64,000 nucleotides of DNA from Lasiodiplodia sp. COLG20 (Eukaryota; Ascomycota; Dothideomycetes; Botryosphaeriales; Botryosphaeriaceae), in assembly GCA_009801085.1 (NCBI GenBank), contig VNWV01000007.1, forward strand, positions 558,001-622,000, read 5' to 3'. This document shows, one piece after another, positions 55,017 through 64,000 of the stretch. The position numbers and the translations under genes were made by a program. The notes beneath the pieces are model-generated. The model saw only the letters and a list, made by a program, of their open reading frames with translations. It was not told where the DNA came from and searched no databases. The number at the start of each line of letters is the position of its first letter. Position 1 is the stretch's first letter.

Positions 55017-56264
55017 CTAGGAGTCGATACCTTTGAGCCTCCGGTAGATCTTCTTGTGCTGTTCCAAGAAAAGGAAGGTAGCAATGGTGTGTGGGCCCAG
55101 GCGGATGAAGCTGGGAACCCAGCCACGGAACATCCAGCCGAAACCCTCAATGCGGTTGATATCAACGAGCAGCTTCGCCAAGCTCTTACTCTCACCATGA
55201 GCACTCATGACACGCGTCTTGATCACATCCACCGGAGAGCAAACAGTTGTGGCGACGAAACCGGCAGCAAAGCTGGCGGCGAAATGGGTTCCCAGGCCGT
55301 CCTTGAGCGGCGTATATTCCAGGATTAGGCGCTTGAAGCCATCGTACGAGGCCAGTTGCGAGGCCGTCATGAGAACAGCACGCATGCTGTTCGGCCAAAC
55401 TCCGCGGAACAAGCTCTTTGCGCCCTCCTCGCGCGTCATCCGGATCAGCCCGTCAATGGCATTTTTATAGTTGCGGCGGTTGGCAGGCGGCAGAGCAGCA
55501 TCGTGCTGCATGCGAACATTCAGCACATCGGCTGGGTTTCCGACAATACCGCCCAGAAAACCGGAGGCAGAGGACAGGGCGATCAGCGTGGGCATGGAGG
55601 GGGTCGAGGTAGGGGTGGTCATGGAGGTCTTGAGCTGCTCATAAATGCCGAAGCGGGTTGTGCTGTAGGTAATCTGGCGTAGGAGGGAGGCAGACAACTA
55701 TACTGCAAGTCAGTTAAGTGGGCTATGAGGGTGGGCAGAGAGCTGGTTAAGTGGTCTGAGGAATTGAGGTCGCTTGAGTTGGAGAAGTAGAAGTCGGCCC
55801 GCGCAAGGCAATGGCACGGCTGTGACTGTCAGACTGCAAGACCAGCTAGACACACTCGATCTTCCCGCTCACTGGGAGTGGTAACGTACCCCGCGATACA
55901 GTCCAGTCACACCGTCGGTCTTCGCGACGTGGACGAACATCTGCAGCATGTTTTTCCGGGCGCCATCGTGAGGCTGCGTCTGGAGGCGGACCTACAAGCA
56001 GCGTGTGAGCGAGGCTTGGTGATTGCGCGGCGCATGGCATACCTTGACTGTGGTGTCGCAAAGTTAGCCAGAGTTGCAAGCGGCTCCGGTATCGCAGTAC
56101 TCACTAAGGTCGAGCGGATGTGTCACGCCGGCAGCGAAAGAGCTCGCAGACCCTCCAAACCAGAAGGGATAGCGCACCGGCGCCTTCTGGATGTCCTTGC
56201 TCTTAGTCGTTTCCAGGGCTTTCGCGGCGGCAGCCGAATTGGCGGTGGTGGTGGTGGTCGCCAT
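55017..56264 (-). CDS. DIC1: Mitochondrial dicarboxylate carrier (DIC1-like)
   Basis: This is a mitochondrial carrier-family protein of the inner membrane; the sequence is closest to dicarboxylate (malate/succinate-phosphate) carriers. Four exons, 56264-56105, 56047-56043, 55991-55890 and 55697-55017, give 315 residues. The second exon is just 5 nt (TCAAG). With it, the protein reads HPLDLIKVRLQTQ, the first Px[DE]xx[KR] carrier signature; without it the frame is lost. The second and third signatures are NPADVLNVRMQ and SPVDVIKTRVMS, so all three repeats are present with six helices. An Ala/Thr-rich N-terminus precedes PFWFGGSASSFAAGVTHP. Introns flanking the microexon have GGCTAAC and GCTCAC branch sites. 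The substrate assignment is inferred from overall resemblance. Confidence 0.9.
56043..56047 (-). other. 5-nt microexon of DIC1
   Basis: The five bases TCAAG (minus strand) are bounded by a CACAG acceptor and a GTATGC donor. They supply the end of an Ile codon and a Lys codon in the first carrier signature. See the DIC1 entry. Confidence 0.85.
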
Positions 56265-56578
56265 GCTGGGCGGTAGATGGGTCCAATCTACAGCACGCGC
56301 AGCCCTATCCTCGGCCGGAATGCAAGGGTATTAATACGCGGAGGAGGGAGCAAGAAAACGCGGAGAAAGCAAAAGGGTCCAGGCGGAAGTGAGCGCGAGG
56401 GCAATGGGGGTCCACTTGGCCGTGATTAGGTGCTCTGGGCCGAGCCAATCGTCAGCCAAGGCTTTTTTTCGCCGGCTTTTGTTTTGGCCGCCGCCCCATC
56501 CATTGCGCCCCAAGCGCAACCGCGGTCGATCTTCAACATCCGCCGCGGCTGACTCCGGTCTCCAGAACTTCGCCCAAG
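56265..56578. promoter_or_regulatory. Divergent promoter region shared by DIC1 and MSF1
   Basis: This 314-bp gap lies between two divergent mitochondrial-protein genes. CCAATCG at 56444 on the plus strand is 135 bp before the MSF1 start and 180 bp from the DIC1 start. Shared HAP control is inferred. Confidence 0.45.
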
Positions 56579-58289
56579 ATGAGGCTACCCGTGGCTTTGC
56601 ATCACTTGGCCGTGCCAATTGCTTCCGCTCGGCCCGGTTTGCTGGCACGCCGAGCCCGCCTTGGCTTCTCCGCCTACCGATGGTCGTCATCTGCCGCAGG
56701 TATGTCTGAGTGGTTCCTTTCAGCTCTTTCGTTAGTCTTGTTTTTCTCCTCATCACTAGCCCGCATGTGCTTTGAGCGCTGTGGACGGAGAAAATCATTT
56801 TGCCCGAAATACAGTCAATTCCTTTCGTCCGCACGCCTTGAACTTTAGTCAAACACCTAACCTTGCACTAGGGCAGGCCTCAAAAGCCATAGCGGTAGAG
56901 GGCCGAACATATCAGACAGACGAGTGGATGAACACTCCGTCAAGCATCCTTGAAGCTGTTTCTCGTCGGTTACATCTCCAACCAGATCATCCCATTTCCA
57001 TCACTCGCCAGCTTATCGAGTCGCGCTTCCCTGGCTACCAGTACCACAATGACCTCTTCCCCGTTGTGAGCGTACACCAGAACTTTGACTCCCTTGGCTT
57101 TCCCGCCGACCACCCTGGCCGCAACCGCAGTGATACCTATTACATCAACAAAGAAACCGTCTTGCGCACCCACACGTCGGCACACCAAGCCGACACCTTC
57201 CGCGCTAACACCTCTCCTGGTTACCTCATCTCTGCCGACGTGTACCGCCGCGATGCTGTTGATCGGAGCCATTACCCCGTGTTCCACCAGATGGAGGGTG
57301 CCATGACCTGGGACAAGAACCAATTCGACGGGTACGCTTCTCTCGCCGACCGTATCTGGGCAGACGTCGAGAAGCTCCCCAAGCACGACATCAAGGTCGA
57401 AGATCCCAACCCTACCACTCACCCAGAGCGTAACCCTCTCCAACCAGGACATGACGCCGCTGCCGTCGATGCCGTCGCCACGCATCTGAAGCGTAGCCTC
57501 GAGAATGTCGTCGTCGAAATCTTCGCCCAGGCCCGTAAAGCTGCCGCTGCGGCAGCCTCGTCTCCCTCCGTTGCTGCCGAACTCTCTGCCGAAGCCGAAG
57601 AGCCCCTCCGCGTGCGCTGGGTGGAAGCATACTTCCCTTTCACCTCTCCGTCCTGGGAGCTCGAGGTTTTCTGGCAAGGCGATTGGCTTGAGGTCCTCGG
57701 ATGCGGCGTGGTTCAGCAAGCCATCCTCAACAACGCTGGCGTGCCGGATCGCATCGGCTGGGCTTTTGGTATTGGCATCGAGCGTATCGCCATGCTGCTC
57801 TACTCTATTCCGGACATTCGTCTATTCTGGAGCAAGGACCCTCGCTTCCTCAACCAGTTCAAGCGCCCTTCCGAGGGTGCGATCGACAGCGCGACTGGCC
57901 TGAGGGACTGGGGAATCGGCCGTTTCCAGCCCTTCTCGAAGTACCCGGCCACCCCTAGAGACGTGGCGTTTTGGCTGCCTGGTAAGGTGACGCCGAAGAA
58001 AGACTCGGCGCCCAGCTCTGCGGGGGGCCTTGTCACGCCGCAGCAGGATGAAGCGCCGACGATGCACGAGAACGATGTGATGGAGGTCGTGCGCGAGATT
58101 GCGGGCGATGTGGTCGAGGATGTGAGGCTGATCGACGAGTTCGTACACCCAAAGAAGATGCGCAAGAGCTGGTGCTACCGCATCGTCTATAGGAGCTTGG
58201 AACGCACGCTTACGGGCGAGGAGGCGAACCAGTTGCATGAGCAGGTGAGACGTCGGCTCGTAGAGAAGTTCGATGTGGAGTTGAGGTAA
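56579..58289 (+). CDS. MSF1: Mitochondrial phenylalanyl-tRNA synthetase (MSF1/FARS2)
   Basis: This is the monomeric class II enzyme that charges mitochondrial tRNA-Phe. The exons are 56579-56699 and 56872-58289, giving 512 residues. The N-terminal 40 residues are Arg/Ala/Leu-rich, a mitochondrial presequence, and join GQASKAIAVEGRTYQTDEW across the 172-nt intron (CACCTAACC branch). Class II marks include LFPVVSVHQNFDSLGFPADH, the HTSAHQADTFR segment, motif 2 with DVYRRDAVDRSHYPVFHQME, and motif 3 with GWAFGIGIERIAMLLYSI. The C-terminal FDX-ACB anticodon-binding domain runs from about residue 415 to the end (FVHPKKMRKSWCYRIVYRS). A poly-Ala insertion near residues 265-285 is lineage-specific. 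An alternative start inside the intron would lose the presequence. Confidence 0.94.
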
Positions 58290-59491
58290 ATGTTAAAACC
58301 TGTATGATTAGCGCTGTGTATGTATTGTGTATGTGGGAACCAAAAGCTCTTCTGACCAAACTGCTGCATGCAATACAATTCAGCAACCCGATACATCTAA
58401 TTCCATTTCCCCCTTACCCGTCATATCTCTATGCTTTCTTCCTTCCCCTGTTTATCATTCTTCAACCCGCTACTCTACACCAGACTGAAAGCTAACATTG
58501 CACCTCCGCGGATACGTAAGCACATCGAATATCGACCCTCGTATACCCTGACCATCTACCCAAGAAGCAGAATGACTCGCCAGGCTTAGTTCCCACCCTC
58601 ACCGCCGGCGCATGGTCCTCCACGAACACCCGGCCAAAGCTCCCATCGCGGGAGAACTGCGCTATGAATCGTTGGCCGCGATCCCGCCAACCGGAGCAAC
58701 TCCTTCCGCGAGCCAACAAAGGCTTATTTCCCCGCTTTTTTCTGCAATAATAGAAAAAGAAATATTTTTTCCGGATCGCTGTGGAGATCAGCGTCAGCTG
58801 CAAGCAAACCCCAGAAGAGGAAAGAGATGTGGACGGCACCGCCTGATTGGTTGACGCATGCGAGATGATCACAGATGAGCGGCGTAAGCACTTAAATCCC
58901 ACTTTGTCCCGCTCCGCAATTTATAGCCGACGTGGATCATTAATGGTAGGGCAGTGTAGCCGGAGGCTAGCGTGAGTTTGTCTTTCTGTATAGCAGAAGC
59001 ATTTCTAAGCACGTGTTGGGCGCTTGGCGCAATTGCTTGGACAGAGTTGTTGAGTTAAATATCGCCACACGATAGTGGCGAAAATACTAATTCACGTAAG
59101 GATTACTCTAGCATTGCTTTCTGATGTTCGACATAGAGCTATCGTCACCCTGTGTTCTAATAGCTTACTGTTGTTCGCGCTTGCCTTCGAACGTAACACT
59201 TATCACTACATATGTACACACACATTTTAGGGTGCTTATTTTGTGTTCATATTGACAGCCACTGCGGGGGCAACACATCAAAGATCTGACACAAAAGCAT
59301 AAGCACGAGTAAGAGTCTGAACAGTTGGTTTCATTCAATTCGTCACTATATGATCATGCATATCGAAAATCTTAGGCCATGTCAGCTCAACCCGCTGTCA
59401 GATGCAAAAGCAACTTCCTGATTCCCATGTGATCTTCGTCCAGTTAATTTTTCTTTTTTTTTTCTCCTTTAATTTTCCTGTTCGGACTAAT
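58290..59491. other. Convergent 3' intergenic region
   Basis: This is 1.2 kb between the ends of MSF1 and the aldehyde dehydrogenase gene. It is A+T-rich from about 58980 to 59480, with T tracts just before the ALDH stop. No gene is supported; frames at 58492-58902 are weak. Confidence 0.4.
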
Positions 59492-60981
59492 TTAGACCTT
59501 CTTCTTCAGGAAGAGAGTCTGGACGTTGCAGTAGGCCTTCATGCCACCCAGACCCCACTCGAAGCCGACACCGCTCTCCTTGTGGCCACCGAAGGGAGCG
59601 TTGGGGTCGAGCTCGAGGTGAGTGTTGATCCAGACGCTGCCGGCGTCGAGCTGGCGGGCGATGCGCTCGGCCTGGGCCAGGTCGTTGCTCCACACGGAGG
59701 CGCCGAGACCCATCTTGGTGTCGTTGGCGCGGTGGACGACTTCGCTCTCGTCGCTCCACTTGAGCAGCGGCACGATGGGGCCGAAGGGCTCCTCGGTCAC
59801 GATCTTGCTCGTCTCGGCCGGGTTGTCGATGATGGTCGGGGTGATGTAGTAGCCGCCCGTCTTGTCGTTGACGCCGCCGACGGCCACCTTCATCTTGTGC
59901 TCGTGCACGTCCTGGAAGAAGCCCTTGACGCGCTCGTACTGCATGGCGTTCTGCACGGGGCCGAGGAAGGTGTTGGGCTCGGTGCCGTTGCCGAGCACGA
60001 GCGTCTTGGTGTACTCGACGCAGGCCTTGAGGAACTCGTCGTAGATCTTCTCGTGCACGTAGATGCGCTTGATGGCCAGGCAGATCTGGCCCGAGTTGAG
60101 GAAGGCCAGGGTCGCAACCTTGGGGGCCGTCGCCGCGATGTCGACGTCCGAGCACACGATGGCCGGGTCCTTGCCACCCAGCTCAAGCGTCACGCGCTTC
60201 AGCGTCTTGGAAGCCGACTCCATGACCTTCTTACCCGTCGCCGTCGAGCCAGTGAAGGAGATCTTGGCCGGGCCCGGGTGGGCCGTCAGCCACGGGCCAA
60301 GGTTGTCATCGCCCGAGAGGGCCTGGATGACGCCAGGCGGGAAGAAGCGAGTGGCCAGCTCAACCATCTTGAGGTCGCAGTAGGGGGTGAAGGGCGAAGG
60401 CTTGACGATGATGGGGTTGCCCGTCATGAGCGAGGGGCCGATCTTGCCGCAGGCCAGGACAATGGGGAAGTTCCACGGCACAATGCCGACAACAACACCC
60501 AGGGGAGTGTAGCGGACGATTGTCCTCTTCTCGTCATCCTCGCTCACGCTGTCCTCCTTGAGCTCCATGTCGGCGAAGGTGTGCAGGAACAGGCCGGCGG
60601 TCTCGACCTCGTTCAGGGCCATGGGGATCTGAACACTTCAAGTCAGCACGTGGGATTCGCGGCATGGGCTCCTCTGATACGCACAGGCTTGCCCTGCTCC
60701 TTGGTGAGCAGCTGGGCGAACTCGTCCTTGTGGGCAATGAAGGCGTCAGCGAAGGCGTGGAGAGCCTTGCTGCGCTCGGCCCAGGTCGTGTTCTTCCACG
60801 ACTTGAAGGCCTCCTGGGCAGCCTCTACTGCGGCGTCGACATCCTTGGGAGTGGCGACAGGCACATCGAACAGGGGCTCGAGAGTTGCGGGGTTGATGCC
60901 CTGGCGCACCTTCTCGGTGGTGGTGAGCTTGCCATTGATGACATTCTGGAAGGTGGTGAAATCGAGCTTGGGAGCAGCCAT
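59492..60981 (-). CDS. NAD(P)-dependent aldehyde dehydrogenase
   Basis: This is an ALDH-superfamily enzyme oxidising an aldehyde to its acid. The exons are 60981-60685 and 60628-59492, giving 477 residues, standard for soluble ALDHs. Catalytic residues are all present: Asn-152 in PWNFP, the general base Glu-248 in TLELGGKD and the nucleophile Cys-282 in NSGQICLA. The coenzyme site GSTATGKK and the GPIVPLLKW and GGHKESG blocks are also intact. No targeting signal is obvious (MAAPKLDFTTFQNVINGKLT), so a cytosolic enzyme is likely. Its substrate is not evident; the sequence resembles broad-range fungal ALDHs rather than the main acetaldehyde enzymes. The second exon is highly codon-biased (strong C/G third positions), suggesting high expression. 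A TATAAGAG box lies 93 bp upstream. Confidence 0.93.
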
Positions 60982-62626
60982 GGTTGCGGAAAGATTGAAA
61001 ACGGAGGGGGTATCTCTGAGAAGGAAGATGGATGGGACGGGACAAAGTGGTCCGCAAAAAGGGTCCTCTTATAATCCTTCAGGAAGCTGTCGTCCGCTAC
61101 TATCCGCGGTAGGACCTCGGCCCAGAACGGCCATGGTGGGGCAACTTGCCCCCAAAAGCCACAAGTGAAATCGGTGGTTTGCCGTAGTTCTCACGGCTGT
61201 TGCAGCGGCGCGGGGCCCTGATTTCGAAGGGGGCCCTGCGGGGTACGGAGATCTGATACCCCAAGATGTGCCAAGATGGCGCGAGGCCAATCAAGGCGCG
61301 CGAAGAGTCATGGTCTGGGGCGTGCGCTGCGTCCCAGCGCGTGCCGCCTGGCCCAAAAGCGTAAAGACTGCGGCGGTGCGTATGCAAGCTGTCGCGCAGG
61401 ACATTGGCAGTCGTCAACGCTTACACAGCTGGAACCAACGCCGCGGTGTAAAGTAATCACCGCTGCAATTCCGCATGCGGAATGTGCTGCTCTGATAGAT
61501 CGACGAGCTTGTTGCGTGCAGTCAGCAACATCCTCTCAGATTGTCGAGCTAGATCGCGCCCGCGGGCAGATTACCCGTCTCGCCTGCTGCGCCTAAGCAG
61601 CCACAGCGCTGCCCGTTAACTCCGCCTTCTTCCGGGGAGCAAATGCTGCAACGGGCAATCCTCAAGACAATGCCTGTCGCGTCGTACCTTGCGTGCGCTT
61701 GCAAGGTCCTCCCCGTGGGGCTTCGACGATGCTGTGCTTCCGCTTGCCCTCCCTCGGTGCCGCAACTCCAGCAGAAAGGCAACACCTCGTCAGTTGACAT
61801 CACAAATCGTATGATGGGCCCTGCGGTGTCCAAATGCAGCCGGCCGTTGTTGCGGCTCCGCGACCTCTTCCTTTGGCGCGACGCCTAGCCGAGTCAGCCC
61901 TCCCTGCGAGGCGAGCCGCTGACGTGCCAGACTGGGACATAAGCTCCACCGCATGACCCGCAACGGCCATCAGAAAACGGCGACAGACAGCCCCAGCTCC
62001 ACGCCTCCGGGACTTGGCCTCAACATGAAGAACTCCGTACGCCCGCGTCGCAGACGGACGGAGGAGTCTGTTTTTTGCGCCGCTCTCTGCGGAACATGCT
62101 CTCTTTTGGTTGCGACACATATGTTTTGGCACGACGTTGTATACAGGTTGTCTTGCTGCTCCACCTGGGGCCACGCCCATGCTCACTCGCATGGGGATTC
62201 TGCTGAGCCCCTCAACACCATGCATCCCATCATACACGCCTCTAAGCGCGGTGGCAAACAAGCCCACCCACCCCCCTGACCGACCCAGTCTTTGACAACG
62301 GTGCGGCTCCGGAAAAGCAAGCACCTCGCCTTTCGGCCGTGCCGACATAACGTGGACGATGGGAATCTGCACTGACCCCGGATCTCCACCTCTTATCGTT
62401 TTGTCATAAGGCCCAGCCTCGAATCTTTCAATCCACTCGATAAGCATCGGTATCCCTCTATCTCTTTGTCTTCATGACGTCTCTTCCTCTGCCTCAATCA
62501 GCAGCATCCCATCCGCTCTATTTCCTCCTCTTCTATTTTTGACATGCCGTGATGCTAAGAAGGCATCATCTTGTCAAACAGCCCCTGCATTTCGCTGATC
62601 TGTCTTTCTCTGCTTCTTCAGTCCTC
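60982..62626 (-). promoter_or_regulatory. ALDH promoter and SnoaL-gene 3' region
   Basis: This long gap of 1.6 kb lies between two minus-strand genes. TATAAGAG (61067-61074, minus strand) with a C/T-rich leader downstream is a good core promoter for the ALDH gene. A CCAATCAA occurs near 61285 on the plus strand. Open frames (61069-61456, 61549-62447) are short, Arg/Cys-rich and unsupported. Confidence 0.45.
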
Positions 62627-63172
62627 TCACACCCCTATGTTTTCTGGCAAGTAGTCCATCGGACTTGCAGCGGCATCCAAGAATTCCCTCCACAGCACGA
62701 CCTTTGTGCCCGTCTCGTCAAAGGTCAGCGTCCAAATCATGTCGCATGCGTACTTGCCACCGACCGTGTCCGCCCTGGCCGTTAGCCAGAGGCACACTTT
62801 CCGGCCGGGCACATCGTCCACGACCTCGAGCACGTCGAGCGCGTAGTGCCTAAAGACGGCACGGTACATGTTTAGCGTGCGCTGGAAGCCGTCGGCATCC
62901 TGCGGCGTCTGGTTCAGGCTAGCGGGCAAGACCTCGCGCGTGAAGTTAGGCGCGCGGAACGACGCAATCGTCTGCGTCTCTATGTTGTTGCGGTTGAAGG
63001 CTGCCACAATCTCAAGCGCCGCGGCGCGCTGCTTGCTCATTGGCCCATCGTGACGATGGTGGTGCGAGCTGCCGCTGCTGCCGCTGCCGCTGCTGCTGCT
63101 GCTGCCGTCGTATTTCAGGGACCACGGGTTGCGCGACTTGGACGAGTATCCTCCGCCGGACGGTAATGACAT
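62627..63172 (-). CDS. SnoaL-like (NTF2-fold) domain protein
   Basis: The single exon encodes 181 residues. After a low-complexity Ser/Gly/His N-terminus (about residues 20-42), residues 45-175 resemble the fungal SnoaL-like/NTF2-fold family. Marks are AAALEIVAAFNRNNIETQTI, a central TLNMYRAVFRHYALDVLEVV, then VCLWLTARADTVGGKYACDM and WTLTFDETGTKVVLWREFLD. Fungal members are mostly uncharacterised. The fold is shared by polyketide cyclases and binding proteins, so enzyme activity cannot be assumed. The Ser/Gly tract is encoded by a CTG/CCG triplet run. No biosynthetic genes lie nearby. The ATG at 63172 is the first in frame. Confidence 0.85.
   Translation of the reverse strand: MSLPSGGGYSSKSRNPWSLKYDGSSSSSGSGSSGSSHHHRHDGPMSKQRAAALEIVAAFNRNNIETQTIASFRAPNFTREVLPASLNQTPQDADGFQRTLNMYRAVFRHYALDVLEVVDDVPGRKVCLWLTARADTVGGKYACDMIWTLTFDETGTKVVLWREFLDAAASPMDYLPENIGV
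63073..63112 (-). repeat. Triplet repeat encoding the Ser/Gly tract
   Basis: An imperfect run of CTG/CCG triplets (plus-strand reading) within the SnoaL-like gene. It encodes the Ser/Gly-rich stretch near residues 24-36. Confidence 0.75.
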
Positions 63173-64000
63173 GATCGTATGTGCTACTTTCGTTTACTCC
63201 TTTTGCCGTGTTGTTGGAGGCCGAGTTTCCGACGACGCCTGGCCAGTCGATACGGAGCTAGGCGCGGTGGCTGCGGCAGTGTTTCGATTCGCTTCCTGGG
63301 AAAAGCCACACCAATGTGCTTGACGTGGGCTGGTATGCAACGGGACGGCGGCTGAGGTTCCGAGTGGACTGGGTTCTTGAACCTGTTCCTGCTCGTCGTA
63401 GGAATTCTTACGCTGCAGGGGACACTCTGCAGGCAGATTGGATGTTTCAGAAACGTGAGCGATTGCTTATTCCGGCTGTGCTACATGCGCAGCGACGAAT
63501 TGCCCGATCTGGTGGTTACACAACCAGTGCGTGCAGCGTAGCAAGGGTCCGTCGCGTGAGAAAAGGCAAAAGCGGCGTGGTGTTTGTGCTTGATTGGCAA
63601 GGATTCAGTCCAAAAGACGACAGGTCGTTGAGGGAATGGCGTGAGAAAGGGAGAAGAGAGCACAAATCGACAGGCAAAAGAAAAGAGATGAGCGAAGCAG
63701 GGATCCGGCGACAGTAGTATGGCAGCGGACCGGACGAGACGAATATATGGCCGGAGTGCAGCCCAGCGCTTGGAGACGGACCGGTCACCGGCACTGCTGT
63801 TGGCGTAGTGGTGTCCGTGTGCGCTTGTGCGCGCCTGCCGCTCATCATCAGCCAGACAGAAGGGTCACCGCCAGCGTCATTGCTGTCCAGCCAGGAAATT
63901 TCTGTGAGGCCGCCGGGAAACGCGCCATCCGAGCCGTGTGCACCAGGAGGGACGCGCCGGCCAAAATCCAACGGAGCGCGGGTCCGACCTTCATGCGCTA
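63173..64000. other. Window end: promoter of the SnoaL-like gene and beyond
   Basis: No gene is supported. Frames at 63316-63717 (plus) and 63516-63971 (minus) overlap each other and lack family features. The part next to 63172 should hold the promoter of the SnoaL-like gene. Confidence 0.35.

Noticed and set aside
59402..61168. 588-codon frame antisense to the aldehyde dehydrogenase
   Set aside because: An antisense shadow of a strongly GC3-biased gene; Val/Leu/Gly/Asp-rich composition without domains.
61800..62447. 215-codon minus-strand frame upstream of the ALDH gene
   Set aside because: Arg/Gly/Cys-rich, no domain, overlapped by other frames, and no convincing start or splice structure.
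63316..63717. 133-codon plus-strand frame near the window end
   Set aside because: Starts and stops are not supported, and an overlapping frame on the other strand is equally long; no family match.

Overview
The window reads as nuclear DNA of a filamentous ascomycete (Pezizomycotina; a dothideomycete is my best guess, from overall gene resemblance only). The evidence is the gene set (velvet regulator VeA, an RTA1-like membrane protein, QCR2, NUO78, PEX16) and the introns. Most introns are about 50-120 nt, with GT-AG ends and CTAAC/CTGAC branch sites. All exon junctions given here were read by eye, checked for phase and for continuity with the known protein family. I recognise 23 protein genes. 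I found no rRNA, tRNA, CRISPR array or intact transposon.

Layout. 0-6 kb: proteasome subunit PRE5, a four-exon CENP-W kinetochore gene, and the NatC subunit MAK10/NAA35 on the minus strand. 5.7-8 kb: two oxidative phosphorylation genes in tandem on the minus strand, ATP15 and QCR2. 8.8-14.1 kb: RNA polymerase III subunit RPC82, then an AT-hook protein of unknown role. 14.8-20.7 kb: veA with about 4 kb of gene-poor upstream DNA. 20.7-30 kb: TRAPPII subunit TRS130, an RTA1-family membrane protein and the SLY41-type transporter. 30-36 kb: a large secreted alpha/beta-hydrolase and a PUF RNA-binding protein. 37.8-43.9 kb: the ER-fusion GTPase SEY1 and complex I subunit NUO78. 44-49.4 kb: a decayed WD40 fragment lying 3' of an intact 1494-residue SANT/WD40/zinc-cysteine protein. 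49.8-53.6 kb: PEX16, an HD-domain hydrolase and a small two-helix membrane protein. 55-58.3 kb: a divergent pair, mitochondrial carrier DIC1 and mitochondrial PheRS. 59.5-63.2 kb: an aldehyde dehydrogenase and a SnoaL-like protein.

Most of these are conserved housekeeping genes with no shared pathway, so this is not a biosynthetic cluster, prophage or defence island. The loose themes are mitochondria (ATP15, QCR2, NUO78, DIC1, MSF1) and the secretory system (TRS130, SLY41, SEY1). QCR2 and NUO78 share an identical CCAATCAGAG decamer upstream. I did not find a clear new multi-gene system. The best leads are a 5-nt microexon that completes the first carrier signature of DIC1, the SANT/WD40/zinc protein with a SUMO-interacting motif and its decayed inverted fragment, stop-free 3n introns in the PUF and NAA35 genes, and the long veA leader.
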